From Psychroflexus salarius (GTDB taxonomy: Bacteria > Bacteroidota > Bacteroidia > Flavobacteriales > Flavobacteriaceae), in assembly GCF_900129035.1 (NCBI RefSeq), contig NZ_FQTW01000008.1:28183-92182 (forward strand): a DNA stretch of 64,000 nucleotides, written 5' to 3'. Numbering within the stretch: position 1 is the first letter of the stretch; each line of letters begins with the position of its first letter. Positions 52,619 to 61,023 of this stretch are shown piece by piece. A model generated the notes under the pieces. The model saw only the letters and a list, made by a program, of their open reading frames with translations, was not told where the DNA came from and made no database searches. The translations under genes and the position numbers were made by a program.

Positions 52619-53278
52619 TTATGGTCTTGGTGGAGTTATTTCTTCTTCTTCGTAAACTGTTAAAGAACAACTACCTTCACATGTGCATTCTACTCTACCT
52701 TCTCTCATGTAGAATCTTTCTCTACAAGTCTTACTCTCATCGTCACAAGATCCCGCACAACTATAAATCTTTTTACCACCTAAAGATTTATTTTGGCTAT
52801 TTGTTTTTAACCAAAGCATAGTTTGAACTTGTTTAACATCAGGAAGATAAAATTCGAAAAATGCAGCTTCGGTATCATTTTCTTCCTTAAACACTATTTT
52901 TCTAACACCAACTTCATCAAGGCCATATTCTTTTCTTATGAGATAAGTGAAATCTTCAAGAGCTTCTTCTTTAATTTCTTTGTAATTACTTTTACCCATT
53001 TGTCTCATATAAAAGCTACAAGAACCTGCACATCTACATTCCCCAATTTGAGTCGTCGTCGATATAATTAAAATACACGCTTTACCTTCTTCGTCGCAAC
53101 CACCTTCACAACCAATTTCTATATCAGCATCACTAATTGTGGGAGGTATGTAGTTTTTAGACTCAGTTTTGATGTTTTGAGTCTCGTTCAAGTCTTCAGT
53201 GTTCTCTTTGCTACAAGATAAGGTAATAACTGAGAATACAATTAAAATTAAAGTTGAATATAAATTAAATTTTTTCAT
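52619..53278 (-). CDS. Lipoprotein with two identical-spacing six-cysteine modules, family not recognised
   Basis: A 219-residue lipoprotein (signal ends VITLSCSKEN, Cys22). Two copies of C-x3-C-x6-C-x12-C-x-C-x3-C occupy residues 57-87 and 174-204. They share CDEEGKAC/CDDESKTC and CRCAGSC/CTCEGSC. Between them is an 80-residue segment that could be a small alpha/beta domain. Twelve cysteines in an exported protein suggest disulfide or metal-bound modules. A TAAGTTTG -7 box is at 53312 down to 53305. The gene sits between two long direct repeats of the hydrolase gene. I know no function for it. Confidence 0.85.
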   Translation of the reverse strand: MKKFNLYSTLILIVFSVITLSCSKENTEDLNETQNIKTESKNYIPPTISDADIEIGCEGGCDEEGKACILIISTTTQIGECRCAGSCSFYMRQMGKSNYKEIKEEALEDFTYLIRKEYGLDEVGVRKIVFKEENDTEAAFFEFYLPDVKQVQTMLWLKTNSQNKSLGGKKIYSCAGSCDDESKTCRERFYMREGRVECTCEGSCSLTVYEEEEITPPRP

Positions 53279-53304
53279 AATTTTCTGATTTAAATATTAA
53301 TATT

Positions 53305-53312
53305 CAAACTTA
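53305..53312 (-). promoter_or_regulatory. -7 box of the Cys-rich lipoprotein gene
   Basis: TAAGTTTG on the minus strand (53312 down to 53305) matches TAnnTTTG, 27 bases before the ATG. The rest of the gap 53279-53418 shows nothing else I can identify. Confidence 0.5.
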
Positions 53313-53418
53313 ACTATAATAAATTAATTTTAAATTTTCATTTTCCGTAAAAAAAGTATGGATTTTGCAAACCTATTGTCAATATTTTTTTGTATGTAGA
53401 AATCACAGTTATTCTACT

Positions 53419-53773
53419 TTTATAAAGTATTGATAAAAATACAACATTTAGCTTTAAGTTGTAGCTTTGCAATTATAACCTTGTCAAAATAAAATCTATG
53501 GAAACTCAGGTGTTTATGATGCCAGGAATGGCTGCTAATCCTACAATATTTGAGCATATTAAATTGCCTGATGAGTTTAAAGTGCATTGGTTAGATTGGC
53601 TTGACCCATTAGGAGATGAATCTTTAGAATCTTACGCAAAACGCTTAAGTGAACACATACCAAAAAATGATGAGGTGGTTTTAATAGGTGTTTCGTTTGG
53701 TGGTATCATTGTGCAAGAAATTCATAAGCTAGTTAATGCTAAAAAAGTAATAATTATTTCAAGTGTCAAACAT
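53419..53773. repeat. Direct repeat copy 2 (355 bases)
   Basis: The intact counterpart of 52136-52489, carrying the -7 box TAGCTTTG (53462-53469) and the 5' part of the complete hydrolase gene. It is offset by 1283 bases before the deleted base and 1284 after it. Confidence 0.95.
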
Positions 53774-54148
53774 GAAAATGAGTTGCCTCCACGAATGAAA
53801 ATCGCACGTGATACAGGTGTTTATAAAGTTTTACCTACGGGCGTTTTTAATTATTTAGAGCAAATAGATAAACTGCCGTTAGGTGATGTCGTAAAAAAAC
53901 GCATACAATTGTATAAAACTTATATGTCCATGAGTGATAAACATTATCTTGATTGGGCAATAAAACGCATTTTAAATTGGGAACAAACTCAAGATAATAC
54001 TAACTTTGTACATATTCATGGAGATCAAGATGGTGTTTTTCCAATCAAATATATAAAAGGCTGTGTGACTATTGAAGGCGGAACACATCTCATGATTTTA
54101 AATCGTTTTAGATGGTTTAACGAGCATTTACCAAATCTTATAAATTAA
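53498..54148 (+). CDS. Alpha/beta hydrolase
   Basis: A 216-residue cytoplasmic hydrolase. The nucleophile elbow is VVLIGVSFGGIIVQ with Ser66, the acid is probably in HIHGDQDGVFP and the His is His197 in EGGTHLM. The compact size is typical of minimal hydrolases with no cap domain. Substrate unknown. It is the intact member of the duplication and is followed five bases later by the lytic transglycosylase gene. Confidence 0.9.
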   Translation: METQVFMMPGMAANPTIFEHIKLPDEFKVHWLDWLDPLGDESLESYAKRLSEHIPKNDEVVLIGVSFGGIIVQEIHKLVNAKKVIIISSVKHENELPPRMKIARDTGVYKVLPTGVFNYLEQIDKLPLGDVVKKRIQLYKTYMSMSDKHYLDWAIKRILNWEQTQDNTNFVHIHGDQDGVFPIKYIKGCVTIEGGTHLMILNRFRWFNEHLPNLIN

Positions 54149-54153
54149 AAATT

Positions 54154-55092
54154 ATGCAAAATCAATTAATATCTAATACTTTAAAAATAGTAGGCGTTTT
54201 AACAATCGTTGGTTTAGGGTTTATAACTGTTTCGGCTTTTATAGATAATGAAGTTGATGCCGTAAGTACTTCAAAAGAAAACAAAAGCTTTGAAGAAGAT
54301 TACAATGTTTTTGCTTTAGAAACCCCAGAAAATTTGAACTTCGCCGGAGAGAGAATTCCGCTTGAAGACCCAGATATTTACGAACGCTTTGATCGTGAAT
54401 TACTTGTAAATACTTATTGGCAATCTAATGCATTACTTTTAATAAAACGTGCAAATAAATATTTTCCTTTAATTGAGCCTATTTTGAAAGAAGAAGGTGT
54501 TCCAGACGATTTTAAATATTTAGCTGTCGCTGAGAGTGGATTAACCCAAGTAGTATCACCTGCTGGAGCTACAGGTTTTTGGCAAATTATGAAAAAGACT
54601 GCTCGTGAGTATGGTCTAGAAGTTAATGATAATGTAGATGAACGCTACCATATTGAATTGTCGACTCGTGTAGCTTGTGAGTATCTAAAAAAAGCGAAAG
54701 AAAAGTTTGGATCATGGAGTTTAGCTGCAGCATCTTATAATCGCGGAATGGCAGGTATTCAAAATCAATTAGACCGTCAAGAAACTTCTAATTATTACGA
54801 CTTACTATTGAATGAAGAAACTAGACGTTATGTATTTAGAATAGTAGCTTTAAAGACAATCTTGTCTCAACCAAAAGCTTATGGTTTTCATTTTGAAGCT
54901 GATGATTTATATGAATTACAAGCTTACAAAATTGTTGAAGTTGATACAGCAGTGGCAAATTTTGCAGATTTTGCTCGTCAATTTAATTTGAGCTACAAAA
55001 CACTAAAAAATTATAATCCTTGGTTGCGTGATAAAAATCTAAATAATTCTTCTAGGAAGCTCTATCAAATTAAAATTCCACAAATGAAATAA
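54154..55092 (+). CDS. Lytic transglycosylase, MltD-like (GH23 SLT)
   Basis: A 312-residue protein with an N-terminal membrane segment or uncleaved signal (about 9-30). The SLT domain has YLAVAESGLTQVVSPAGATGFWQIMKKTAREYGL with catalytic Glu127 and AAASYNRGMAGIQNQLDRQ. A C-terminal LysM-like region (about 255-312) binds glycan. It cleaves peptidoglycan to anhydro-muropeptides in the periplasm. It is in tandem with the half-size TauE gene. Confidence 0.93.
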   Translation: MQNQLISNTLKIVGVLTIVGLGFITVSAFIDNEVDAVSTSKENKSFEEDYNVFALETPENLNFAGERIPLEDPDIYERFDRELLVNTYWQSNALLLIKRANKYFPLIEPILKEEGVPDDFKYLAVAESGLTQVVSPAGATGFWQIMKKTAREYGLEVNDNVDERYHIELSTRVACEYLKKAKEKFGSWSLAAASYNRGMAGIQNQLDRQETSNYYDLLLNEETRRYVFRIVALKTILSQPKAYGFHFEADDLYELQAYKIVEVDTAVANFADFARQFNLSYKTLKNYNPWLRDKNLNNSSRKLYQIKIPQMK

Positions 55093-55094
55093 TC

Positions 55095-55463
55095 ATGGCT
55101 TTATCAACTTTTTTGCTTTTAGTTGTTATAGGTGTTTTAGGTGGCTTTGCTAGTGGTTTGTTAGGTCTTGGTGGTGGTATAATAATGGTGCCATTCATGC
55201 TTATTTTTCTCAACTATTCACAGCAACAAGCTCAAGGTACAAGCTTAGCTATTTTAGCCGTTCCTGTAACATTTATTTCGGCGTACAATTACTATCAAGA
55301 CGGTGAAATTAATTGGAAGTACGCCCTAATTATGGCACTTTGTTTTATTGTAGGTGGTTATTTTGGATCAAAACTAGCAATTACGATTAATCAAGCACTT
55401 TTAAAGAAAATATTTGGTGTTGTAATGCTAATCGTAGGTCTAAAAATGATTTTTGGTAAGTAA
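55095..55463 (+). CDS. Half-size TauE/SafE family membrane protein
   Basis: A 122-residue protein with four membrane segments and one copy of the Gly-rich motif (GGFASGLLGLGGGIIMVPFML). Full-length members have two such halves, as at 16514-17314, so this one must dimerise or pair with another half. It begins two bases after the transglycosylase gene. Substrate unknown. Confidence 0.9.
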   Translation: MALSTFLLLVVIGVLGGFASGLLGLGGGIIMVPFMLIFLNYSQQQAQGTSLAILAVPVTFISAYNYYQDGEINWKYALIMALCFIVGGYFGSKLAITINQALLKKIFGVVMLIVGLKMIFGK

Positions 55464-55464
55464 A

Positions 55465-56130
55465 CTAATCACTAACTAAGTGATTGATTTGTTTCAAGAT
55501 GGCACCTTCAAAAATTTCTTTAGATGTTTCGCTATCGAAATGAAATGGCGTACTTACTGGTCTTTCTATGAGCCTAACTTTTTTATGCTCGTCAATCAGG
55601 TAAACTACTGGCACGCCTAATACATGTTTTAAAGCTTTAATTATATAGTCATTTTTATAAGTTAACTCATTGATGTATACAACATCAATCACACTATTAT
55701 ATTTTCTTCCTTCACTTCTCATTCTGGACTTTTTGTCCCAAAATAATACAACGAACTTTATTTTGTTTTTAAATTTTTTAGCAAGCTTATTTAATGTAGG
55801 TATTTCACCTTCACTAGGTAAACACCATGATGAACGTGTTTGTAAATAAATAGGCATTTCAATATCATAAAGTGCTTTCGATTTAGATCTAAATCGGCTC
55901 CATCTAAAATCATTCATTTTTTTATTGATTAGTTGTTCTTGAATAAAATTCTTAAAAATTTTATTTGCCTTATCAAAATTTTGTTTGAGGTAGGCTCTTT
56001 CAATATCGTATGAAAACTTTTTTTGATGATTTAAAATACTTTCAAAAAATAAATCATTACTTTTATTAGAGTTTTGTTGAGCCGTACAAAAAAGGCAGAA
56101 CAGAAAGTAAATGATAATATTTATTTTCAT
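55465..56130 (-). CDS. Exported thioredoxin-fold protein with a degenerate WCLPS site
   Basis: A 221-residue protein with a signal peptide ending CLFCTAQQ. Residues 92-140 follow the TlpA/thioredoxin plan: IYLQTRSSWCLPSEGEIPTL, a helix, then KIKFVVLFWDKK, and a cis-Pro-like VLGVPVVYLID near residue 170. The active site is Trp102-Cys103-Leu-Pro-Ser106, so the second cysteine of WCxxC is a serine. That allows only a single-cysteine reaction. It is monocistronic and convergent with the TauE half gene. Confidence 0.75.
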   Translation of the reverse strand: MKINIIIYFLFCLFCTAQQNSNKSNDLFFESILNHQKKFSYDIERAYLKQNFDKANKIFKNFIQEQLINKKMNDFRWSRFRSKSKALYDIEMPIYLQTRSSWCLPSEGEIPTLNKLAKKFKNKIKFVVLFWDKKSRMRSEGRKYNSVIDVVYINELTYKNDYIIKALKHVLGVPVVYLIDEHKKVRLIERPVSTPFHFDSETSKEIFEGAILKQINHLVSD

Positions 56131-56201
56131 ATTTCAAATATTAATATAGTTGAAAATTAATAATAAATTCACACAATTTGTAATTTTAAGTTAAAATATT
56201 T

Positions 56202-56780
56202 ATGACTGATCTTAATAAATTCAGAATACTCTACCATGATGTCAATAGTAATTTGCAGTCAGTTATTGCTTTACTTGAACTATCAGACTTACCTAATGAT
56301 AAAAAATACAGTCGGGTAAAACCATATTTGTTAGCTATTAACTCGTTATATGCGTCTTTAACTCGTGATCAGCCTTATAAAGCAGAAGTCGATTTAAAAT
56401 CTTATTTTTTGAAGTTTGAGCAAATCTTTGATTTAAGTTTGCTTAATTCAATTAAATTTGATTACCAAAGCATAAATAACAATACTATTATAAAAGCTAA
56501 AGATGCTGTATATCTTGGTTTTTTAATTTATGAATTAATTTTTACAACTCATTTAGATGACCAGAATTCATTGAATAATGATGATCTTATCATAACTTTT
56601 GAAATTAAAAATGCCACTTTACAAATTATGTATGAGAGCCCGCATTCAAAACCAAGTGATTTTTTTAACAGCATTGAAAATCAATTGAAAAACTTCACTT
56701 TATTTAAAATTATTTATCAACAATTAAAATTAAATCATAATTTTACAGAAGATTTAGTTAAAATAGAATACAATATATGA
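56202..56780 (+). CDS. Degenerate HisKA_2-type histidine kinase-like protein
   Basis: A 192-residue cytoplasmic protein. FRILYHDVNSNLQSVIALLEL (residues 7-27) resembles the phosphoacceptor helix of HisKA_2 kinases (HxxxNNLQ...LL), with His12 in the acceptor position. The C-terminal half looks like a reduced ATPase domain: YELIFTTHLDD near 110 replaces the usual ELxxNAxKHA and has no Asn, and no DxGxG lid is visible. It probably does not bind ATP but could act as a phosphotransfer or sequestering partner. It overlaps the response-regulator gene by four bases. Confidence 0.65.
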   Translation: MTDLNKFRILYHDVNSNLQSVIALLELSDLPNDKKYSRVKPYLLAINSLYASLTRDQPYKAEVDLKSYFLKFEQIFDLSLLNSIKFDYQSINNNTIIKAKDAVYLGFLIYELIFTTHLDDQNSLNNDDLIITFEIKNATLQIMYESPHSKPSDFFNSIENQLKNFTLFKIIYQQLKLNHNFTEDLVKIEYNI

Positions 56781-57517
56781 ATGCACGCATAATGGTTGTT
56801 GAAGATGATTTACCACTCAAGCTTCAACTGGTAAAGATTTTAGAAAAAAATAATTATGATGTTATTCACAAATTTGAAAGTGTTAAAGAATGTATTGATG
56901 CTATTGCTTCAATTGTTCCAGATCTCATTTTGCTTGACATAAATTTAGAGGGAAAAAATGAAGGTATTCAAATTGGAAGTTACATTAGCCAAAATACTGA
57001 TATCCCATTTTTTTACATCACAAACTATTCAGACTCTTCAACTCTAAGAAGAATTCAAACTACAAGTCCTACAGGTTACTTGTCTAAGCCACTGCGCGAA
57101 TCAGATATAATTAATAATATTGCAGTAGCTCTATATAACACAAAGGCTAACGACGAAGATAACGCTAAAGAAGTATCTAAAAAGGAAAGTGAAGAATTTT
57201 CTAAGCCCATACAGCGTGTAATAACTTACATTCAAAATAACCTTAATAAACCAATTGATACTGATGTTCTAGTTGAAATTTCAGGCTGGAGTAAATTTCA
57301 TTTTATCAGAAAATTTAATGAAGAAATAGGTACAACGCCACATCAATACGTTATTGAACATCGTTTACAAGAGGTAAAAAAGTTATTGAGAAACACAGAT
57401 CTCAACATACAGGAAATCGCTAACGACTTGGGTTTTAACTCACCTTCTAGCTTAAATCAATCTTTTAAGAACAGATTTAATATTACGCCTTCAAAATACA
57501 GAAAAGGTAAATACTAA
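56777..57517 (+). CDS. Response regulator with REC and AraC-type DNA-binding domains
   Basis: A 246-residue regulator. The receiver domain has acidic residues in VVEDD near residue 9, phosphoacceptor Asp54 in LILLDINLEG, Thr82 in FFYITNYSD and Lys104 in YLSKPL. A linker is followed by an AraC-family domain (about 145-242) with two helix-turn-helix units: DVLVEISGWSKFHFIRKFNEEIG and IQEIANDLGFNSPSSLNQSF. All residues for phosphorylation are present, although the partner protein next to it looks kinase-dead. The start overlaps that gene, so both are made together. Confidence 0.92.
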   Translation: MNARIMVVEDDLPLKLQLVKILEKNNYDVIHKFESVKECIDAIASIVPDLILLDINLEGKNEGIQIGSYISQNTDIPFFYITNYSDSSTLRRIQTTSPTGYLSKPLRESDIINNIAVALYNTKANDEDNAKEVSKKESEEFSKPIQRVITYIQNNLNKPIDTDVLVEISGWSKFHFIRKFNEEIGTTPHQYVIEHRLQEVKKLLRNTDLNIQEIANDLGFNSPSSLNQSFKNRFNITPSKYRKGKY

Positions 57518-58029
57518 ATTCGTTTTAATTGTTGTTTCATCATTTTAATTTGATCACCCAACATGTTATGCTTATCTAAATCTTTAGCTTCTTTAATTAA
57601 GGTTTGAGCTTCTCGTTTTCTTCGCTTAGTCATTGCTATTCCTGCTAAGTTAATTTTTGCCATAGCTAAATCATGCTTCATGGCAAGTCCAAGTTTAATG
57701 GCTTTTTTGAAATACTTTTCAGCTTTATTCATATTTTTTTGTGATAGCATTAAGCCATGTAGATAGTTGTAATAACCTTGTTGTTTTTTAGTTAAAGCTG
57801 CTTCTGGATTCTTGATTTTGTCTAACCAATTTTTAGCACCTTCAAAATTTTGTTTTCTTAATTTTAGAAATGCTAGAAGAATAAATTCGTTTTTAAAGTA
57901 TAGAAATATAAAAATACCAGAAAATAAAATTAAAGCAATGCCATTACCAATTTGTGATTCTGTAAATTGATATACAGCATAAATAATGATTAAGCCTGCT
58001 ATTATAAGTTTAATATTTTTGTTGTACAT
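57514..58029 (-). CDS. Membrane-anchored TPR-like protein
   Basis: About 171 residues. Two membrane segments (about 5-20 and 24-43) are followed by TPR-like helices: GYYNYLHGLMLSQKNMNKAEKYFKKAIKLGL and LAMAKINLAGIAMTKRRKREAQTLIKEAKDLD. The ATG at 58029 begins the membrane part and is preferred to 58074. The function is unknown. It overlaps the last four bases of the response regulator gene on the other strand. Confidence 0.75.
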   Translation of the reverse strand: MYNKNIKLIIAGLIIIYAVYQFTESQIGNGIALILFSGIFIFLYFKNEFILLAFLKLRKQNFEGAKNWLDKIKNPEAALTKKQQGYYNYLHGLMLSQKNMNKAEKYFKKAIKLGLAMKHDLAMAKINLAGIAMTKRRKREAQTLIKEAKDLDKHNMLGDQIKMMKQQLKRI

Positions 58030-58231
58030 GATATTTATTATTTCGCTGCAAAAGTACAAAAAACTGTGATTCAACTTACATATCTATAAAGCAATATTCA
58101 AGTTGTATGTTTTTAATAAATAAGTACTTTTTTAGCTTATGATTCATAAGTCAAAAATTACAGGTTTATTTCTGTTAGGGTATGAAAATTAAATTCTACT
58201 TCATTAATTATAGACAACCCAATTTTACACG

Positions 58232-58239
58232 TATCTTTG
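58232..58239 (+). promoter_or_regulatory. -7 box of rnpB
   Basis: TATCTTTG matches TAnnTTTG and lies two bases before the mature 5' end, placing the start of transcription at about 58244 or just before. The rest of 58030-58231 shows nothing further. Confidence 0.6.
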
Positions 58240-58241
58240 CC

Positions 58242-58552
58242 AAAGCAGGTCGCCTTATCGCGCTTTTTAGTGAGGAAAGTCCGGACACCAAAGCACAGCG
58301 TAGCGGGTAACGCCCGTCATTTGTTTTAATGACAAATCGGACAAGTGCAACAGAAAGAATGTACAGGTTAAGCTGTAGTGAAATCAGGTAAACTCTACGC
58401 GGTGAAATACCAAGTAAACCAAGGCTCGAGGCTTGTGCGGCCAATCTTGGAGGGTTGGTAGATTAGATTTTAATAGTAATATTAAAACCAGATAAATGAT
58501 AAGGCGTTAACTGAGGTTAACGACAGAATCCGGCTTACAGACCTGCTTTTTT
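58242..58552 (+). ncRNA. rnpB: RNase P RNA
   Basis: The catalytic RNA that trims tRNA 5' ends. The 5' AAAGCAGGTC (58242-58251) pairs with the 3' GACCTGCTTT (58540-58549) to form P1. The conserved GAGGAAAGTCCGGAC is at about 58273-58287 and ACAGAATCCGGCTTA near 58523-58537, the two strands of the P4 core. A T-run follows the 3' arm. It is a bacterial A-type RNA of about 310 bases. I found no overlap with a credible protein gene. Confidence 0.97.
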
Positions 58553-58565
58553 ATATCATCACAAA

Positions 58566-59150
58566 CTAGCCGTGAACACCTGTGCCTTTTTCAAAACTTT
58601 TTACAACTTCAGCTTCATAATTTAATAAGTCTTGCCATTTTTGATCAACAATTTCACGATCTCCATATTTTCTAGCAAAATTTAAAAACATCGTGTAATG
58701 GTTAGCCTCACTAATCATTAATTTTCGGTAGAATTTACGTAATTTCTCATCCTGAAGTTCTTCAGAAAGTAACCTAAAACGCTCACAACTTCTTGCTTCA
58801 ATTAAAGCAGCATATAATAGTCGGTGTATTAATTGGTCAGTTCTGCTGCCACCTTTCGGGAAAAAACGAAGCAATTGGTTAACATATTCATCTTTTCGAT
58901 CGCGTCCTAACTCAATCTTACGCTCTTTTAATAAATCATGCACAAGCTTAAAGTGGCTCATTTCTTCTTGCACTAAAGCCGTCATTTCAGTTACTAAGTC
59001 TTCATATTCGGGGAAACTCACAATTAATGAAATAGCCGTTGAAGCCGCTTTTTGTTCGCAATAAGCGTGATCGATTAAAATTTCAGAAATATTTTTTTCA
59101 GCAATATTTGCCCATCTTGGGTCTGTTGGTAATTTTAGTCCTAGAATCAT
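58566..59150 (-). CDS. miaE: tRNA-(ms2io6A) hydroxylase MiaE
   Basis: A 194-residue ferritin-like di-iron enzyme that hydroxylates the isopentenyl group of ms2i6A37 in tRNA. Iron-ligand helices are ILIDHAYCEQKAAST, ALVQEEMSHFKLVHDLL, ALIEARSCERFRLL and ISEANHYTMFLNFA. It overlaps the end of dnaX by four bases. Together with MtaB it shows elaborate modification of tRNA position 37. Confidence 0.93.
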   Translation of the reverse strand: MILGLKLPTDPRWANIAEKNISEILIDHAYCEQKAASTAISLIVSFPEYEDLVTEMTALVQEEMSHFKLVHDLLKERKIELGRDRKDEYVNQLLRFFPKGGSRTDQLIHRLLYAALIEARSCERFRLLSEELQDEKLRKFYRKLMISEANHYTMFLNFARKYGDREIVDQKWQDLLNYEAEVVKSFEKGTGVHG

Positions 59151-60964
59151 GATTTCAAATCTAAATCAAATGTTTGTCTTAATTTATCTAAACTTGGATA
59201 GCTTTTAACCAGTTTATCATATTTTTCACGATCGGTGTATAAATACTTAGTATTTTCTTTCTCATTTTTATGCACCACATCAATTTGTAAATCTAAAGTG
59301 GTATTATCCAGCTCTTTTTTTAAAAAGCCCATCAAGTCTCCTTGTTGCTGTAAAATTTCAGCTTTCATCGTATCATTAGGCACCTCAATACAAATTAAAT
59401 TTTCTTTTGCTACAGGTTTGCACATCCCGATCGAAGTCGCTAATATTTTTTGGCCTTTGTTTTTAACTTTTTTAGCAAAGGCGCCCCAAGAACGTTCTAA
59501 ATCTTCTTGTGAATATTCAGACAAACGCTCTGTTTTAGTTGACTCTAATCGTTCTTTCTCGGCTTTGAGAGCTTTTTTATGCTTAATAGCTTTTAAAGAT
59601 AAGCCTGAAGGTTTGGCTTCTTCTACTTGAGTTATAGATGAATTTACTTCTGACGCTGTGGCCGCTTTTTTAGTAGGACTTTCAACTTTTTTCTGAGTAG
59701 AAATAGCAGGCTCTGGCTGCTCAGTTTCAGTTGAAGTTTCTACACTTTTTTGATTTGCTGGTTTTTCAGTTGTATGTGCATTTTGCTTTGTTCCATTAGC
59801 TTCAACTGAAGCGGACACCTCTTTTTCTGGTGTTTTTACTTCAGATGGGCTTATGATTTTTGGTTCAGCTTTTTTTTTTAAGTCAGGATTATTTTCAGAA
59901 GTAATAGAGGCTAATTGCATCAAACAAATTTCCACATGTAAACGCTGATTTCGACTCAACTTATAATCAAAATCACATTGGTTGGCAAGCTTTAACGCCG
60001 TTTGTAAAAATGGCATATTTGTTTGTTGCGCTTGTTCAAAATAGCGTGTTTTGGTTTGTTCGCCAACCTCAAGCAAAGCAATTGTTTTTTGGTTTTGACA
60101 AACCATTAAATCTCTAAAATGGCTAGCTAGACCACTTATAAAATGCTGTCCATCAAAACCCTTGGCTAAAATATGGTTGAATTTAATTAAGACATCAGCA
60201 ATTTGGTTGTGTAGTAATAAATCTGTGACTTTAAAATAAGTTTCGTAATCAAGAACATTTAAATTTTCAGTCACTGCTTGTCTTGTCAAATTCTTGCCAC
60301 AATAGCTAACCACACGATCGTAAGTAGAAAGTGCGTCTCTCATGGCACCATCAGCTTTTTGAGCGATGATGTGTAGCGCATCATCTTCGGCTGTAACACC
60401 TTCTTTTTGGGCAATTTTTTTGAGGTGTTCTTTAATATCAGTTACCGTAATTCGTTTAAAGTCAAATATTTGGCAGCGCGACAAAATTGTAGGTATAATT
60501 TTGTGTTTTTCGGTTGTGGCAAGGATAAATATAGCATGTTTTGGTGGTTCTTCTAATGTTTTTAAAAAGGCATTAAAAGCTGCTTGCGATAACATGTGTA
60601 CTTCATCTATAATATAGACTTTGTATTTTCCTGTTTGTGGTGGAATTCTAACTTGGTCAGTTAAGTTTCTAATATCGTCAACCGAGTTGTTTGACGCTGC
60701 ATCAAGTTCAAAAACATTAAAGCTAAAATCAGAATCTTCTATATTACTTGCATCAGGGCCAAGTTCTTGTTGGTTAATTGTTTTTGCTAATATTCGCGCA
60801 CATGATGTTTTGCCTACACCACGTGGACCAGTAAATAATAAGGCTTGGGCAAGATGGTCGTTTTTAATAGCGTTGAGTAAAGTATTGCTAATGGCTTTTT
60901 GGCCAACGACATCTTCAAAGTTTTGAGGACGATATTTTCGAGCAGATACAACAAAATGTTCCAT
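59147..60964 (-). CDS. dnaX: DNA polymerase III subunit gamma/tau DnaX
   Basis: The clamp-loader ATPase. Walker A is LFTGPRGVGKTSCARILAK near residue 43, Walker B is KVYIIDEVHMLSQAAFNAFLKTLEEPP near residue 118, and the sensor is LATTEKHKIIPTILSRC. After residue 360 a Glu/Lys/Thr-rich linker leads to a tau-like C-terminal domain. The four cysteines of the zinc module of E. coli DnaX are missing, with only one Cys (in SCARILAK) before ELDAASNNSVDDIRNL. Similar loss is known in this group. Length is 605 residues. Confidence 0.95.
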   Translation of the reverse strand: MEHFVVSARKYRPQNFEDVVGQKAISNTLLNAIKNDHLAQALLFTGPRGVGKTSCARILAKTINQQELGPDASNIEDSDFSFNVFELDAASNNSVDDIRNLTDQVRIPPQTGKYKVYIIDEVHMLSQAAFNAFLKTLEEPPKHAIFILATTEKHKIIPTILSRCQIFDFKRITVTDIKEHLKKIAQKEGVTAEDDALHIIAQKADGAMRDALSTYDRVVSYCGKNLTRQAVTENLNVLDYETYFKVTDLLLHNQIADVLIKFNHILAKGFDGQHFISGLASHFRDLMVCQNQKTIALLEVGEQTKTRYFEQAQQTNMPFLQTALKLANQCDFDYKLSRNQRLHVEICLMQLASITSENNPDLKKKAEPKIISPSEVKTPEKEVSASVEANGTKQNAHTTEKPANQKSVETSTETEQPEPAISTQKKVESPTKKAATASEVNSSITQVEEAKPSGLSLKAIKHKKALKAEKERLESTKTERLSEYSQEDLERSWGAFAKKVKNKGQKILATSIGMCKPVAKENLICIEVPNDTMKAEILQQQGDLMGFLKKELDNTTLDLQIDVVHKNEKENTKYLYTDREKYDKLVKSYPSLDKLRQTFDLDLKS

Positions 60965-61023
60965 AGAGCAAATATAAGTTTATCTCTAAAAATAGGGCTT
61001 TAATATATTAGTTTTTGAAAAAA

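Noticed and set aside
52136..53773. An insertion sequence or transposon around the lipoprotein gene
   Set aside because: There is no transposase or terminal inverted repeat, and 354-base direct repeats are far too long for a target-site duplication.
58208..58444. A 78-codon open frame on the minus strand inside the RNase P gene
   Set aside because: It overlaps the conserved core of rnpB and has no family features, so it is a chance frame.
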